This document shows positions 1-7,986 of a stretch of 64,000 nt of DNA, piece by piece. This DNA is from Patescibacteria group bacterium. GTDB lineage: Bacteria > Patescibacteria > ABY1 > UBA10025 > JAHIVO01. The stretch is from assembly GCA_028718605.1 (NCBI GenBank), contig JAQULM010000001.1, positions 284,785-348,784 of the forward strand, written 5' to 3'. Numbering within the stretch: the first letter of the stretch is position 1; each line of letters starts with the position of its first letter. The notes under the pieces were generated by a model. It had not been told where the DNA came from. It saw only the letters and a list, made by a program, of their open reading frames with translations, and ran no database searches. The position numbers and the translations under genes were made by a program.

Positions 1-154
1 TGTCAGGAGTAAAAACAACCTGAACAATACCACTAACGTCTCGCAATTCGACAAACACCATCTTCCCGAGCCGCCGGGTCACATGGACCCAACCGTTAAG
101 GCGGACTTTCTTACCGATATGGCTAATAACTTCTTTCGTTAATAAACGTTCCAT
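1..154 (-). CDS. aspS: Aspartyl-tRNA synthetase, N-terminal fragment (cut by window edge)
   Basis: Reverse-strand reading gives a start MERLLTKEVISHIGKKVRLN followed by GWVHVTRRLGKMVFVELRD, the OB-fold anticodon-binding domain that opens bacterial AspRS. Only about 51 codons are present; the rest lies beyond base 1. The enzyme charges tRNA-Asp with aspartate in the cytoplasm. It begins 7 nt after the preceding gene and is probably the last visible member of the operon starting with asnS. LysRS and AsnRS share this fold, but the RRLGKMVFVELRD stretch is most like AspRS. Confidence 0.85.
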   Translation of the reverse strand, partial: MERLLTKEVISHIGKKVRLNGWVHVTRRLGKMVFVELRDVSGIVQVVFTPD

Positions 155-161
155 GGAACAA

Positions 162-1151
162 TTATTGAACAAATTTAAAAGTGTTAATTATACCTTGCTC
201 TGTTGGGGTAGGTGATGCCGTATCACCAGTTTCTATGCTATAAATGTAACCTTGATTTTGTAAAAAAATTATATACGTCTCAGATTCTCCTAAACACCCG
301 CCTTGAAAACCTTGTACATTATCAACCATGATGATAGTTGGTTGAAATTCGACACAGTACCCAAGAGTTTTTTGATTTATCCAGTCTTCAAAACTTAATC
401 GCTCAGTAGAATTATTTGGCAACTCTGATGCAGATTTATAGACTTTAACCATCACATCAAAAATTCTAACAATTTGTTTAGCATTCATTCTTTCTTGTCG
501 GTCAGGTGACAAGATATATAAACTTCCATCATTGATGTAATCCAAATTTACTATCCAGTTTGAGGGATATTTAATGGAATATCTCAGTGTATCATTCGTA
601 TACGTCTCCCAGCTGGTAGTATCGATGGCCGCAGTGTTCGTATTCGTGCTGGTATTCACGTTGGAATTTGTGTCCGGCGCAGCCGCGGGACCGATATCGA
701 TATTCCAAACCTGCTTATTTGCAAGTGATGTGCCGTCGGTTGCTTCCAGTGACGTTTCTACCACTACGGTGCACCTCTGGGCCGCCGTGCGGGGCGTGTC
801 GAGTGTAAAAGTAACAACCTTTTTCGACGCATCAAGCGCGAGCGTACCGGGTATCTTGTCCTCAATTCCCTGCAAGACATAGAATGAACCATCGGTAAGC
901 GTCGTTTGGTCTATAGGTTTTGAAAAACCTACCGTTACCGTATCGAGTGAGCTAACGGTGCTATCTTTTGCTGGGATGAAGCTCGTGGCTACTAATGCAG
1001 CTGCGTTTGTATTCGCAACGGTATTTGTATTTTCCGCGGCCTCTTTATTGTTTGTCGCCTTATCGTAAAAAGCTACGCCGACAAGAGCAACTGCCAGGAC
1101 GGAGATTACGATAGCGATGATGATCGGCGACCAGCCTTTTTGAATAATCAT
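162..1151 (-). CDS. Membrane-anchored extracytoplasmic protein with Ig-like and PsbP-like domains
   Basis: 329 residues. A single N-terminal membrane segment (about residues 9-28) anchors an outside domain. Residues about 52-152 resemble a bacterial Ig-like (SbsA/Big_5) fold: FIPAKDSTVSSLDTVTVGFS and later TFTLDTPRTAAQ. An Asn/Thr-rich linker (about 158-178) leads to a PsbP/MOG1-like domain that starts at YTNDTLRYSIKYPSNW and ends IINTFKFVQ. The DNA for the last third is much more AT-rich than the first part, so the gene may be a mosaic. It lies in the asnS-aspS operon beside another PsbP-like protein. Domain names are by eye; the function is unknown. Confidence 0.8.
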   Translation of the reverse strand: MIIQKGWSPIIIAIVISVLAVALVGVAFYDKATNNKEAAENTNTVANTNAAALVATSFIPAKDSTVSSLDTVTVGFSKPIDQTTLTDGSFYVLQGIEDKIPGTLALDASKKVVTFTLDTPRTAAQRCTVVVETSLEATDGTSLANKQVWNIDIGPAAAPDTNSNVNTSTNTNTAAIDTTSWETYTNDTLRYSIKYPSNWIVNLDYINDGSLYILSPDRQERMNAKQIVRIFDVMVKVYKSASELPNNSTERLSFEDWINQKTLGYCVEFQPTIIMVDNVQGFQGGCLGESETYIIFLQNQGYIYSIETGDTASPTPTEQGIINTFKFVQ

Positions 1152-1160
1152 TGCAATAGC

Positions 1161-1754
1161 TTATTTAACAAATCGAAACGTCGTGAGTACTTCCGCAGTG
1201 GTTGTCGTAAACGGTACCTCAAATAAATTCCCCTTGCCCAGGAAGAATATGTGGTCGTTGGAAGCAGTGCCTGCCTGTAGGCGGTATATGATCGCATCCG
1301 CCGTATCGACCTTCTCGGTGTACGACTGGTAAATCCCGGGGTGGATGCCTGTCAACCGCTCATACGCCTCCCCGATTTCCTCATCCTCATTAATCCCGAA
1401 ATACCGTATTGAAAAGGCTTCCATGTTATCCTGGCGGGTAAAAACGACCATCGATCCCGTCGTCGAGCCATAGGTGATTGAATCTTCCGAAACGGAATAC
1501 TCGGCAGGATACTGCACGGTGAAAAAACCGGGCTGCTCATACTGGGACCATGCTGCACTATTGACGGTGCTCGGAATTTTCACGACCTCACCGCGCTGGA
1601 ACACGCGTACGATGAGGATATTCGACGTCGGGGTCGGGTTCTCTATCCAGAAAAAATAGAGGATATAAAAAACGAAAAACACGATGACCACCTCCATGAG
1701 AATGATGGATATCCCCCAAAATGTCGTTACTCCGGCTTGGTTGCGTATGCTCAT
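1161..1754 (-). CDS. Membrane-anchored PsbP-like extracytoplasmic protein
   Basis: About 197 residues from the ATG that overlaps the upstream stop as ATGA; an ATG four codons earlier is possible. An N-terminal hydrophobic segment (WGISIILMEVVIVFFVFYIL) is followed by an outside domain with the pattern YEQPGFFTVQYPAEYSV and a C-terminal TTFRFVK. That pattern matches the C-terminal domain of the next gene and the protein between fusA and tuf. No catalytic motif is visible. It is translationally coupled to the upstream small anchored protein. Confidence 0.75.
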   Translation of the reverse strand: MSIRNQAGVTTFWGISIILMEVVIVFFVFYILYFFWIENPTPTSNILIVRVFQRGEVVKIPSTVNSAAWSQYEQPGFFTVQYPAEYSVSEDSITYGSTTGSMVVFTRQDNMEAFSIRYFGINEDEEIGEAYERLTGIHPGIYQSYTEKVDTADAIIYRLQAGTASNDHIFFLGKGNLFEVPFTTTTAEVLTTFRFVK

Positions 1755-2164
1755 TTCGTTCCGCATAAATTTTTAGTTGCAGTGCAGTCACGGCCTTGCG
1801 CATCCATCCAATACCGGCCGCAGTCCGGCGCTGTTTGGTCGAGCGTCGCGTATCCGCACCACTTCAAGAAATCGCCATTCTTATCCAGGATAACCTCTCC
1901 AACGCCAATACAATTGCTCTGCAATATATATGTCCCGCCACACTGGTACGCCCGCGCGACGAGACACTGCTCCGGAAACCGCGAGTGTGCCGTGCCGCAG
2001 AAGCTGATCGCAGCCGTTTCCCCGCTCCGTTCCATCGCCGCCGCATGTTTCCGCTGATTTACCGTGATTGAAATCGCATTCAGCAAAACAACTGACAGTG
2101 CGAGAAGCCCGAAGAGGATGATCGATACCGCTTGTACTCCGCGTCTATCGCGTATAAATCGCAT
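1751..2164 (-). CDS. Small single-pass, cysteine-containing exported protein (pseudopilin-like N-terminus)
   Basis: 137 residues. A short basic start (MRFIRDRRG) precedes a hydrophobic helix (about 12-35), then a domain with about ten cysteines, several spaced as disulfide pairs (CGTAHSRFPEQC, CGGTYILQSNC, CGRYW, CTATKNLC). The architecture recalls Tad/TadE-type or minor pilin-like anchored proteins, but no prepilin peptidase site is clear. It starts 4 nt after asnS and overlaps the next gene by 4 nt. Function unknown. Confidence 0.7.
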   Translation of the reverse strand: MRFIRDRRGVQAVSIILFGLLALSVVLLNAISITVNQRKHAAAMERSGETAAISFCGTAHSRFPEQCLVARAYQCGGTYILQSNCIGVGEVILDKNGDFLKWCGYATLDQTAPDCGRYWMDAQGRDCTATKNLCGTK

Positions 2165-2168
2165 ATTG

Positions 2169-3470
2169 TTACGGCCGCAGCCTGTTAATCATTCGCGGGA
2201 ACGGGATTGTTTCGCGCACATGGTCAAGTCCGCACAGCCAGGCGACGGTGCGCTCCAGCCCGATGCCGAATCCTGAATGAGGGACAGAGCCGTACCGCCG
2301 CAGGTCAAGGTACCACTCGAAGTCTTCACGCTTCAGTCTACTCTCCTTGATGCGTGCCTCAAGTAATGCAAAATCGTCAATGCGCTGTGATCCGCCGATC
2401 ACCTCTCCGTACCCCTCAGGGGCAAGCATGTCCGCGCACAGCGCGAGTTTCTCGTCTTCCGGATCGGGTTTCATATAAAACGCCTTAATCGCCGCGGGAT
2501 ACCTGGTAATGAAAATCGGGCGGTCATGTGCTTTCGTTATTAAGGTCTCGTCGTCGTTGCCGAGGTCAGTGCCCCACTCGATGTCCGAGCCAAGCTTCTT
2601 CAATTCTCCGAGCGCTTCTTCGTACGTCATCCGGATGAACGGCGCTTGTACCTTTTGAAGCGGAGCGATGTCCCGCTTGAGCAGCGCAAGGTCAGCTTCC
2701 CGCTCAGCGAGAACCCTGCGAATAACATACACAATCATCCGCTCCTGCAGGTCGATGCTTGCGTCCAAGTCATAGAACGCCATCTCCGCATCCAGCATCC
2801 AGAATTCGGTCAGGTGGCGCCGGGTCTTGGACTTCTCTGCGCGGAACGTCGGGCCGAAATCGTACACTTTTCCGAGTGCCATGCACAGCGCCTCAAGATA
2901 CAGCTGGCCGGACTGGGATAAATACGCTTTTTCGTCGAAGTAATTCGTTTCAAACAATGTCGTGGTGCCCTCACACGACGTCGGTGTCAGGATCGGCGTA
3001 TCGGTCATCACAAAGCCTTCATTGCGGAAAAACTCACGGAGCGCCCAGATGATGCTGTCCCTGACGCGCATGATTGCAGCCTGCCGCGCTGAACGGAGCC
3101 ACAGGTGCCGGTTATTCAGGAGAAAATCAGGACCATGTTCTTTCTTGCCGATGGGATACTCGCCTGCCCGATGGACGAGCTTCAAATCGCTCACTTCGAG
3201 CTCAAATCCGCCGGGGGCACGCGGTTCAGCTTTAACCTTCCCAACGACTTGTAATGATGATTCAATCGTCAATAATTCGGCGGTTTGCCAATAGCTAACC
3301 TCTTTATTCGCAACTGCCATTGTCACGACTGCCTGTAAAATACCCGCTGAACCGTCCCGCAGCTGCAGAAAAACAATCTTGCCGCTGGAACGCACGTTAG
3401 CAACCCAGCCCTGGATCGTTACCTGTTTACCGACGTGCCTTGATATATCCGAAATTCGTACTATTTGCAT
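2169..3470 (-). CDS. asnS: Asparaginyl-tRNA synthetase
   Basis: 433 residues, the usual AsnRS length. It has an N-terminal OB fold (VTIQGWVANVRSSGKIVFLQ) and a class II core: motif 2 is FRAEKSKTRRHLTEFWMLDA and motif 3 is GFGIGLERTVAWLCG. The ending ETIPFPRMINRLRP is typical of AsnRS rather than AspRS. It charges tRNA-Asn directly, so the GatCA genes elsewhere probably serve Gln-tRNA formation. It heads the operon ending in aspS. Its promoter lies so close that the mRNA leader would be under 10 nt. Confidence 0.95.
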   Translation of the reverse strand: MQIVRISDISRHVGKQVTIQGWVANVRSSGKIVFLQLRDGSAGILQAVVTMAVANKEVSYWQTAELLTIESSLQVVGKVKAEPRAPGGFELEVSDLKLVHRAGEYPIGKKEHGPDFLLNNRHLWLRSARQAAIMRVRDSIIWALREFFRNEGFVMTDTPILTPTSCEGTTTLFETNYFDEKAYLSQSGQLYLEALCMALGKVYDFGPTFRAEKSKTRRHLTEFWMLDAEMAFYDLDASIDLQERMIVYVIRRVLAEREADLALLKRDIAPLQKVQAPFIRMTYEEALGELKKLGSDIEWGTDLGNDDETLITKAHDRPIFITRYPAAIKAFYMKPDPEDEKLALCADMLAPEGYGEVIGGSQRIDDFALLEARIKESRLKREDFEWYLDLRRYGSVPHSGFGIGLERTVAWLCGLDHVRETIPFPRMINRLRP

Positions 3471-3484
3471 ATGGATATGCCCAT

Positions 3485-3512
3485 ATTATACTGTTTTTTT
3501 GTGTTTTTGCAA
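3485..3512 (-). promoter_or_regulatory. Promoter of asnS operon (TTGCAA-16-TATAAT)
   Basis: Perfect -10 TATAAT and -35 TTGCAA with 16-nt spacing. The -10 ends 14 nt before the asnS ATG, so the transcript would carry a leader of only about 7 nt. Confidence 0.7.
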
Positions 3513-3598
3513 ATAAATAATTAGTGCTAAAAAACGCTTCCAGCCTGTTACCTGACGCCGACGAATGTCAAATTTATAGCCAATAAAAACTCTTTATA

Positions 3599-6289
3599 TC
3601 AAGCCACTCTACGTCTCAACATCCTCTTGTTCCAAACTATAAAAAACCATTTAATGATCTCGATCACAAATACTGAAGCAACACCGACTGTCAGTACGAT
3701 CACCCAGTCAAATAAATTCAAGGGGACGCCATGAAATATCTTCTGGAAAAATGGAACATACACGGCTACCAGCTGTAATCCGAAACCCATCATAACAGCA
3801 AACAACAAGTACTTATTTAAAAACGTCTCGCGATGCCAGATCGAATAGCGCATACTCCTACATGAAAAAACATAAAGTAAAGAATCAATCGCCACCGCAA
3901 CAAACGTCATTGTACGTGCTTTTTCGATGTCACCAGTAGCCTTTAAGGTAAAATAGTAGATACATAAAGCCATAACGCCTGTTAATAAACTTACAATACC
4001 GATGATAAGTTTCATTTCCGTATCAACCATCTTTGCCTTTGGAGAAACCGGCTGCTGCTGCATGATGTCCTTTTCTCCCGGCTCCAAGGTCAGAGCAATG
4101 TTCGGAAAACCGTCAGTGATTAAATTGATCCATAGTATTTGGGCCGCCAACAGCGGGAGCTCCCACCTAAACAAGATAGCCAATGAAATTATGACCATCT
4201 CTGTAAAACTATCGGACATAAGATAGAGAATGACTTTCTTAATATTTTCATAGATTGTCCTGCCTTCCTGAACTGAATAGACGATTGTTTTAAAATTATT
4301 ATCGAGAAGCACAATATCAGCTGTTTCTTTCGCAACGTCAGTGCCCGATCCAAGCGCGACGCCGATATCGGCCGACTTAAGTGCGGGGGCGTCATTTACC
4401 CCATCGCCAGTCATAGCAACAACCTGTCCACGCGACTGCCAGGCATCAATGATCCGCAGTTTGTCATTGGGATTAACGCGGGCGTAAACGGAAATTTCTG
4501 CAATTCGCTCTTTTAACTCCTTTTCGTTTAACCGCTCCAGCTCCTTTCCTTCGATTATATTCCTATCTTCATGGGGTAAGTTCAGCTCGGCGGCGATCGC
4601 CTTTGCCGTCAGACGATGGTCACCCGTTATCATAACTGGATGAATTCCAGCCTCCAAGCAGCGTTCAATTGTTTCTCTGGCCTCTTTCCTGAGCGGATCT
4701 TTGATCCCGGCAAAGCCAACAAAAACGAGGTCTTGGAGTACATCAGTCCTCTCCTGAATGTTTTGGAATCCCGCGTCAACCTTCTTGAAGCCCAACGCTA
4801 GAATACGCAGACCCTCAGCACTTAGTTTTTCGTATTCTCGCTTGAGAGCTTCGCGTTTTTTCGAATCGAGCTGAATAATTTTTCCGTCCAAATCAATTTT
4901 TGTCGCGGCCCGCAATAATATTTCTGGAGCGCCTTTATAGTACAAAATACGCTCCTGAGCCCTATTTTCATGGAGTGTCGCCATGTATTTCCTGGCTGAA
5001 GAAAACGGAATCACCTCCCGACGAGGATTTTCCCTCCGCATTTTACGGATATTAATACCTGCCTGCGAAGCGAGGAGCACGAGGGCCTTCTCAGTCGGCA
5101 AGCCGATGATGTTCCGGTGCTCAAGCGCCTCGTCAGGATTCTCGATAAAAGCATCAGAGGCCAAAACGCCTATTATGAGGGCAAAAAAGTAGCTTTTCGC
5201 CGCTTCACCCGACAAATCGCTGATCGAGGCGCGAACTGTATCCAGATTGTTTGCGTGGGTTATTATTCGAACAACACGCATTTCCCCTTCTGTCAGCGTT
5301 CCGGTCTTGTCCGTACAAATTACCGTGGTGGAACCTAATGTTTCGGCAGCAACAAGTTTACGGACCAGCGACTTCTGCTTCAGAATACGCTGCATGCCAA
5401 TTGCTAAAATTACCGTAACGACTACTACGAGACCTTCCGGAACAGCCGCAACGGCAAGTGCTACTGCTGTCATGAACATTTCTTCAAAACTATACCCTAA
5501 TAAAATCCCAGCAACGAAAATTACAGCAGCGATCCCTACAATAACCAGACCCAGAACCTTTGCAAATGATCCCAATTTCTTTTGCAAGGGCGTATCCTCT
5601 TCTTTCATGGTCCTTATCAGTTCTGCAATATGACCCAGCTGCGTCTCCTTACCTATCGCCACAACGATCCCCAATCCGGTTCCGGCTACGATAGTAGTTC
5701 CCATGAACGCCATATTCCTCTGCTCAGCTAAAACAACCGCGTTCGGAAGCACCTCAGCTGTCTTACGCACTGGCACTGATTCGCCAGTTAAACTTGCTTC
5801 ATCAATTCGCAAGTCATCAGCTGTAACAATCCTGATATCGGCCGGCACTTTATTACCCGATCTTAGAAAAACAATATCCCCCGGAACTAATTCTTTCGCT
5901 TCAACTTTCCTTTCTTGGCCCTCGCGCCGAACTTCAGCATATTGGGTGACGACATTCCGCAGCTTCTCGAGTGATTTCTGTGCACGGAATTCCTGGATAA
6001 AACCAACGACGACATTCAAAACCACGGCGGCGAGAATGACCCACGCATCAATTATATCCTGGAGCAAAAAGCTAATCGCTGCAGCAACGAGCAGGATGTA
6101 AATTAAAATGCTCCGGAATTGGCTGGCCAGAAGTTTCAACGCCGAGAAAGACTTTTCTCGCGGAAGTTCATTGTTTCCGTGCTCCCTCGCTCGGCGGGCC
6201 GCCTGCTGAGCAGACAAACCATCTGAAATAACGACACCGGTTACTTCGGCGACGCGGCTCACTGATTGGGCATAGTAGTACTTGCTCAT
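3599..6289 (-). CDS. P-type (P2-like) cation-transporting ATPase
   Basis: 896 residues. Actuator motif TGES at about 168-171, phosphorylation site DKTGTLT at about 327, nucleotide-domain KGAPE, hinge MTGDGVNDAPALKSADIG, and ten predicted membrane helices. TM6 has NLITDGFPNIAL, the NxxTD metal site of Ca2+/Na+ pumps. In TM4 the motif reads AVPEGLVVV where Ca2+ pumps have PEGLP, so ion specificity is uncertain (Ca2+, Na+/K+ or another). A -10-like TAGACT just upstream suggests a very short leader. Base composition is more AT-rich than the ribosomal genes. It stands alone, between asnS and the pilin gene. Confidence 0.93.
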   Translation of the reverse strand: MSKYYYAQSVSRVAEVTGVVISDGLSAQQAARRAREHGNNELPREKSFSALKLLASQFRSILIYILLVAAAISFLLQDIIDAWVILAAVVLNVVVGFIQEFRAQKSLEKLRNVVTQYAEVRREGQERKVEAKELVPGDIVFLRSGNKVPADIRIVTADDLRIDEASLTGESVPVRKTAEVLPNAVVLAEQRNMAFMGTTIVAGTGLGIVVAIGKETQLGHIAELIRTMKEEDTPLQKKLGSFAKVLGLVIVGIAAVIFVAGILLGYSFEEMFMTAVALAVAAVPEGLVVVVTVILAIGMQRILKQKSLVRKLVAAETLGSTTVICTDKTGTLTEGEMRVVRIITHANNLDTVRASISDLSGEAAKSYFFALIIGVLASDAFIENPDEALEHRNIIGLPTEKALVLLASQAGINIRKMRRENPRREVIPFSSARKYMATLHENRAQERILYYKGAPEILLRAATKIDLDGKIIQLDSKKREALKREYEKLSAEGLRILALGFKKVDAGFQNIQERTDVLQDLVFVGFAGIKDPLRKEARETIERCLEAGIHPVMITGDHRLTAKAIAAELNLPHEDRNIIEGKELERLNEKELKERIAEISVYARVNPNDKLRIIDAWQSRGQVVAMTGDGVNDAPALKSADIGVALGSGTDVAKETADIVLLDNNFKTIVYSVQEGRTIYENIKKVILYLMSDSFTEMVIISLAILFRWELPLLAAQILWINLITDGFPNIALTLEPGEKDIMQQQPVSPKAKMVDTEMKLIIGIVSLLTGVMALCIYYFTLKATGDIEKARTMTFVAVAIDSLLYVFSCRSMRYSIWHRETFLNKYLLFAVMMGFGLQLVAVYVPFFQKIFHGVPLNLFDWVIVLTVGVASVFVIEIIKWFFIVWNKRMLRRRVA

Positions 6290-6326
6290 AGGTTGGTATC
6301 CCTAGTCTACCACAAATTTTCCCAAG

Positions 6327-6355
6327 CAAAAACGGCTGCATACTTCATACAGCCG
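6327..6355 (-). terminator. Intrinsic terminator after the pilin-like gene
   Basis: Minus-strand hairpin CGGCTG..CAGCCG with an imperfectly paired middle, followed by TTTTTG. Confidence 0.7.
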
Positions 6356-6421
6356 CCTTGCTTTGGATATTGGAATATATCCGAATATATTCGGTGTCAA
6401 AATGAATAAATCTTCCCATTA

Positions 6422-6778
6422 CTAGGCACCGGTAACATCACCAGTCTGGTTGACAACGAAGATGACAATTGCCCATGCGAGCAATACGACGATTAAACCG
6501 ATAACTGCCGAAGTGATAATTTTCTTCGCGGTTGAAACCCGATCTTCGTTTCCTGCAGCGGTCATCCACATGAAACCACCATAGAGTATAAAGATGACAG
6601 CGATCAATCCCAGGAATCCCAGAATCCATTGAATGATGTTAATCACGGTTGATTCAAGGTCAGCGCTTCCAAGGCCAAAGGTGGTGCCCAATTCTTCGTC
6701 AATATTGACCTGTGCTGCGGCGACCATCGGAAGAGCAAACATCGAGAGAGTAGCGATACCAATATATACTTTTTTCAT
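6422..6778 (-). CDS. CPR-type TrbC/VirB2-like pilin (T4SS_pilin family)
   Basis: 118 residues: a signal peptide (MKKVYIGIATLSMFALPMVAAAQ), then two hydrophobic helices (IIQWILGFLGLIAVIFILYG and AVIGLIVVLLAWAIVIFVV) split by a short polar loop with AAGNEDRVSTAKK. This is the shape of the small T4SS_pilin/TrbC-like proteins common in Patescibacteria, proposed to form surface filaments or DNA-transfer parts. It has a strong Shine-Dalgarno (AAGGGGGTGA), a near-consensus promoter and its own terminator, so it is probably abundantly expressed alone. No VirB4 or VirB6 gene is nearby. Confidence 0.85.
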   Translation of the reverse strand: MKKVYIGIATLSMFALPMVAAAQVNIDEELGTTFGLGSADLESTVINIIQWILGFLGLIAVIFILYGGFMWMTAAGNEDRVSTAKKIITSAVIGLIVVLLAWAIVIFVVNQTGDVTGA

Positions 6779-6849
6779 GTAACTTTCACCCCCTTTCGTG
6801 TTTGAATATAAGATAATAATTCAATCTTCGGACAAACAAACTTCAATCC

Positions 6850-6878
6850 ATACTATCACGTTTACCCTGTGTTGTCAA
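6850..6878 (-). promoter_or_regulatory. Strong promoter of the pilin-like gene (TTGACA-17-TAGTAT)
   Basis: Consensus -35 and near-consensus -10 with 17-nt spacing; the predicted leader is about 65 nt. Confidence 0.85.
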
Positions 6879-6911
6879 TAGCTCCCTGCTTAAATCGCTT
6901 AGGTAAGGATT

Positions 6912-7001
6912 TTAAAACTTCTTGCGCGTATAAAAATAGAAAAAACCACCAAAAACAAGGAGAAGTATAAGTACGAAAATCGCTCCGCCGCCTAATTCCA
7001 T
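6912..7001 (-). CDS. Possible 29-residue single-pass membrane peptide
   Basis: A short frame reads MELGGGAIFVLILLLVFGGF followed by FYFYTRKKF and a TAA stop: one helix with a basic tail, a typical bacterial micro-membrane protein. There is no Shine-Dalgarno, so translation is uncertain. It lies directly upstream of the pilin promoter on the same strand. Function unknown. Confidence 0.45.
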   Translation of the reverse strand: MELGGGAIFVLILLLVFGGFFYFYTRKKF

Positions 7002-7124
7002 AGAAAAATTCTATTATTATGTTTAATTAAGGCATAATAACGGAAAATAATGCCTTTTCGACTGCATTATATCAAATTCTTCTTAATTTGGCAAATAGCC
7101 ACCTCTCGTACCCTTGACTTTGAA

Positions 7125-7154
7125 TTGACTGTACGTACACATCGGTAGTAGGGT
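7125..7154 (+). promoter_or_regulatory. Possible promoter of the Cys-ended small protein
   Basis: TTGACT and TAGGGT with 18-nt spacing; a second TTGACT lies 11 nt upstream. The match is weaker than at the other promoters. Confidence 0.4.
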
Positions 7155-7237
7155 AAATATAGAGATATTAATAAGACTTTATCGAATAGAAACCGCAAAA
7201 ATCGTTCAAAAAGCCCTACCGATCGGAGGTGATTCAG

Positions 7238-7471
7238 ATGAGTACGGACGATTTTAGACAGGACGATGGCGTTGGTGGCGGCTGGCCAGCAAGTGAGAAC
7301 AGGGAGGTATTCCCTCCAGGGCATCCGGCCCTAAAAGAACTGCCTGTTCCTGCATCAGAAGTAACTTCGAGCCAGCGAATTGCTGAGTCCGATAGATGGC
7401 CCCGTAGAGGCTATGTCAAGGATTCCGAGACCACGCTGCCGCCATGCGAAAACCTTTGTCCTGGCTGCTAA
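7238..7471 (+). CDS. Small hydrophilic protein ending CENLCPGC
   Basis: 77 residues from the ATG placed 5-6 nt after a perfect Shine-Dalgarno (CGGAGGTGA); an in-frame GTG upstream overlaps that site and is rejected. The protein is soluble and Pro/Gly-rich (GGGWPASE, FPPGHPALKELPVP) with cysteines only in its last eight residues, CENLCPGC. No signal peptide or known family is recognised. A hairpin terminator follows. The cysteine tail could bind metal or be modified, but no modification enzyme is adjacent. It is a real expressed unit with unknown function. Confidence 0.7.
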   Translation: MSTDDFRQDDGVGGGWPASENREVFPPGHPALKELPVPASEVTSSQRIAESDRWPRRGYVKDSETTLPPCENLCPGC

Positions 7472-7500
7472 TCACACGTAGTGATAAACAGCTAAAAGTT

Positions 7501-7530
7501 AACTGCTCTCCCTCGAGAGCAGTTTCCTTA
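7501..7530 (+). terminator. Hairpin terminator after the Cys-ended small protein
   Basis: Perfect 10-bp stem AACTGCTCTC/GAGAGCAGTT with a CCTC loop, followed by TTCCTTATTATT. Confidence 0.7.
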
Positions 7531-7556
7531 TTATTCAAATAGTACCACACTAGAGT

Positions 7557-7584
7557 AAAAACACCTTTCTGATAAAAGGCGTCT
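7557..7584 (-). terminator. Duplicate intrinsic terminator downstream of the tRNA-Lys copy
   Basis: Minus-strand ACGCCTTT..AAAGGTGT stem followed by TTTTT. It closely resembles the terminator of tRNA-Lys and lies beside the copied tRNA 3' end. Confidence 0.65.
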
Positions 7585-7608
7585 TTACTATGAGCCGTGC
7601 AGGGATCG
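7585..7608 (-). repeat. 24-bp copy of the tRNA-Lys 3' end and flank
   Basis: Exact direct repeat of 7754-7777, covering the last 18 nt of tRNA-Lys (TpsiC 3' strand, acceptor 3' strand and discriminator) plus its first downstream bases. It lies about 150 nt downstream of the tRNA in the direction of its transcription. It resembles an att-like scar or a recombination duplicate. Confidence 0.8.
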
Positions 7609-7699
7609 GGTCCTGGGCAGCGCCGAATGCTGCGCCAGCTCGCATTCGTCGGCGCTTACCTGAAATAAATTCAGGGTTCGCTGCTGCCCTTCGATCCCT
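7601..7699. repeat. Structured three-way-junction repeat element A1
   Basis: Outer imperfect stem AGGGATCG..CGATCCCT extended by GGGCAGCG/CGCTGCTGCCC, enclosing two hairpins: GCGCCGAATGC/GCATTCGTCGGCGC and CCTGAA-ATAA-TTCAGG. The minus strand carries GAACCC, a hairpin, then GCGCCGACGAATG. That order recurs at 59639-59710 and 59994-60085. It could be a repeat element or a small RNA. Confidence 0.6.
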
Positions 7700-7726
7700 A
7701 CGGAAAAACTTGCTTTTCAGTAAGTA

Positions 7727-7751
7727 AAAACGCCTTGCTCGCGAAAGGCGT
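7727..7751 (-). terminator. Intrinsic terminator of tRNA-Lys
   Basis: Minus-strand ACGCCTT..AAGGCGT stem followed by TTTTT, just downstream of the tRNA 3' end. Confidence 0.75.
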
Positions 7752-7759
7752 CCTTACTA

Positions 7760-7832
7760 TGAGCCGTGCAGGGATCGAACCTGCGACACCCTGCTTAAAA
7801 GGCAGGTGCTCTACCAACTGAGCTAACGGCCC
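7760..7832 (-). tRNA. tRNA-Lys (anticodon TTT)
   Basis: 73 nt. Acceptor GGGCCGT/ACGGCTC with discriminator A, D arm with AGTTGGTAGAGC, anticodon stem CCTGC/GCAGG with loop CTTTTAA, and T arm CGCAGGTTCGATCCCTGCA. CCA is not encoded. A terminator follows, and the 3' end is duplicated downstream. Confidence 0.97.
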
Positions 7833-7885
7833 GTACCTGCAATACTAGCAAAAACATATTCCCTGTCAACCTGGCAAATATCACA

Positions 7886-7914
7886 TTGACGTATTGCTAC
7901 TACTTTGCTAAGGT
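7886..7914 (+). promoter_or_regulatory. Promoter of the first beta-barrel-like gene (TTGACG-17-TAAGGT)
   Basis: Five of six -35 bases match at 17-nt spacing, with a weaker -10. The predicted leader is about 65 nt. Confidence 0.65.
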
Positions 7915-7986
7915 AAGCGAACGGCTTTTTTGTTACGAAACAGCAAATTAACACTAAAACAATATAGTATCAGTCGGAGGTTTGAA

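Noticed and set aside
7067..7324. Minus-strand frame of 85 codons
   Set aside because: It crosses the promoter and start of the plus-strand small protein and lacks a ribosome site.
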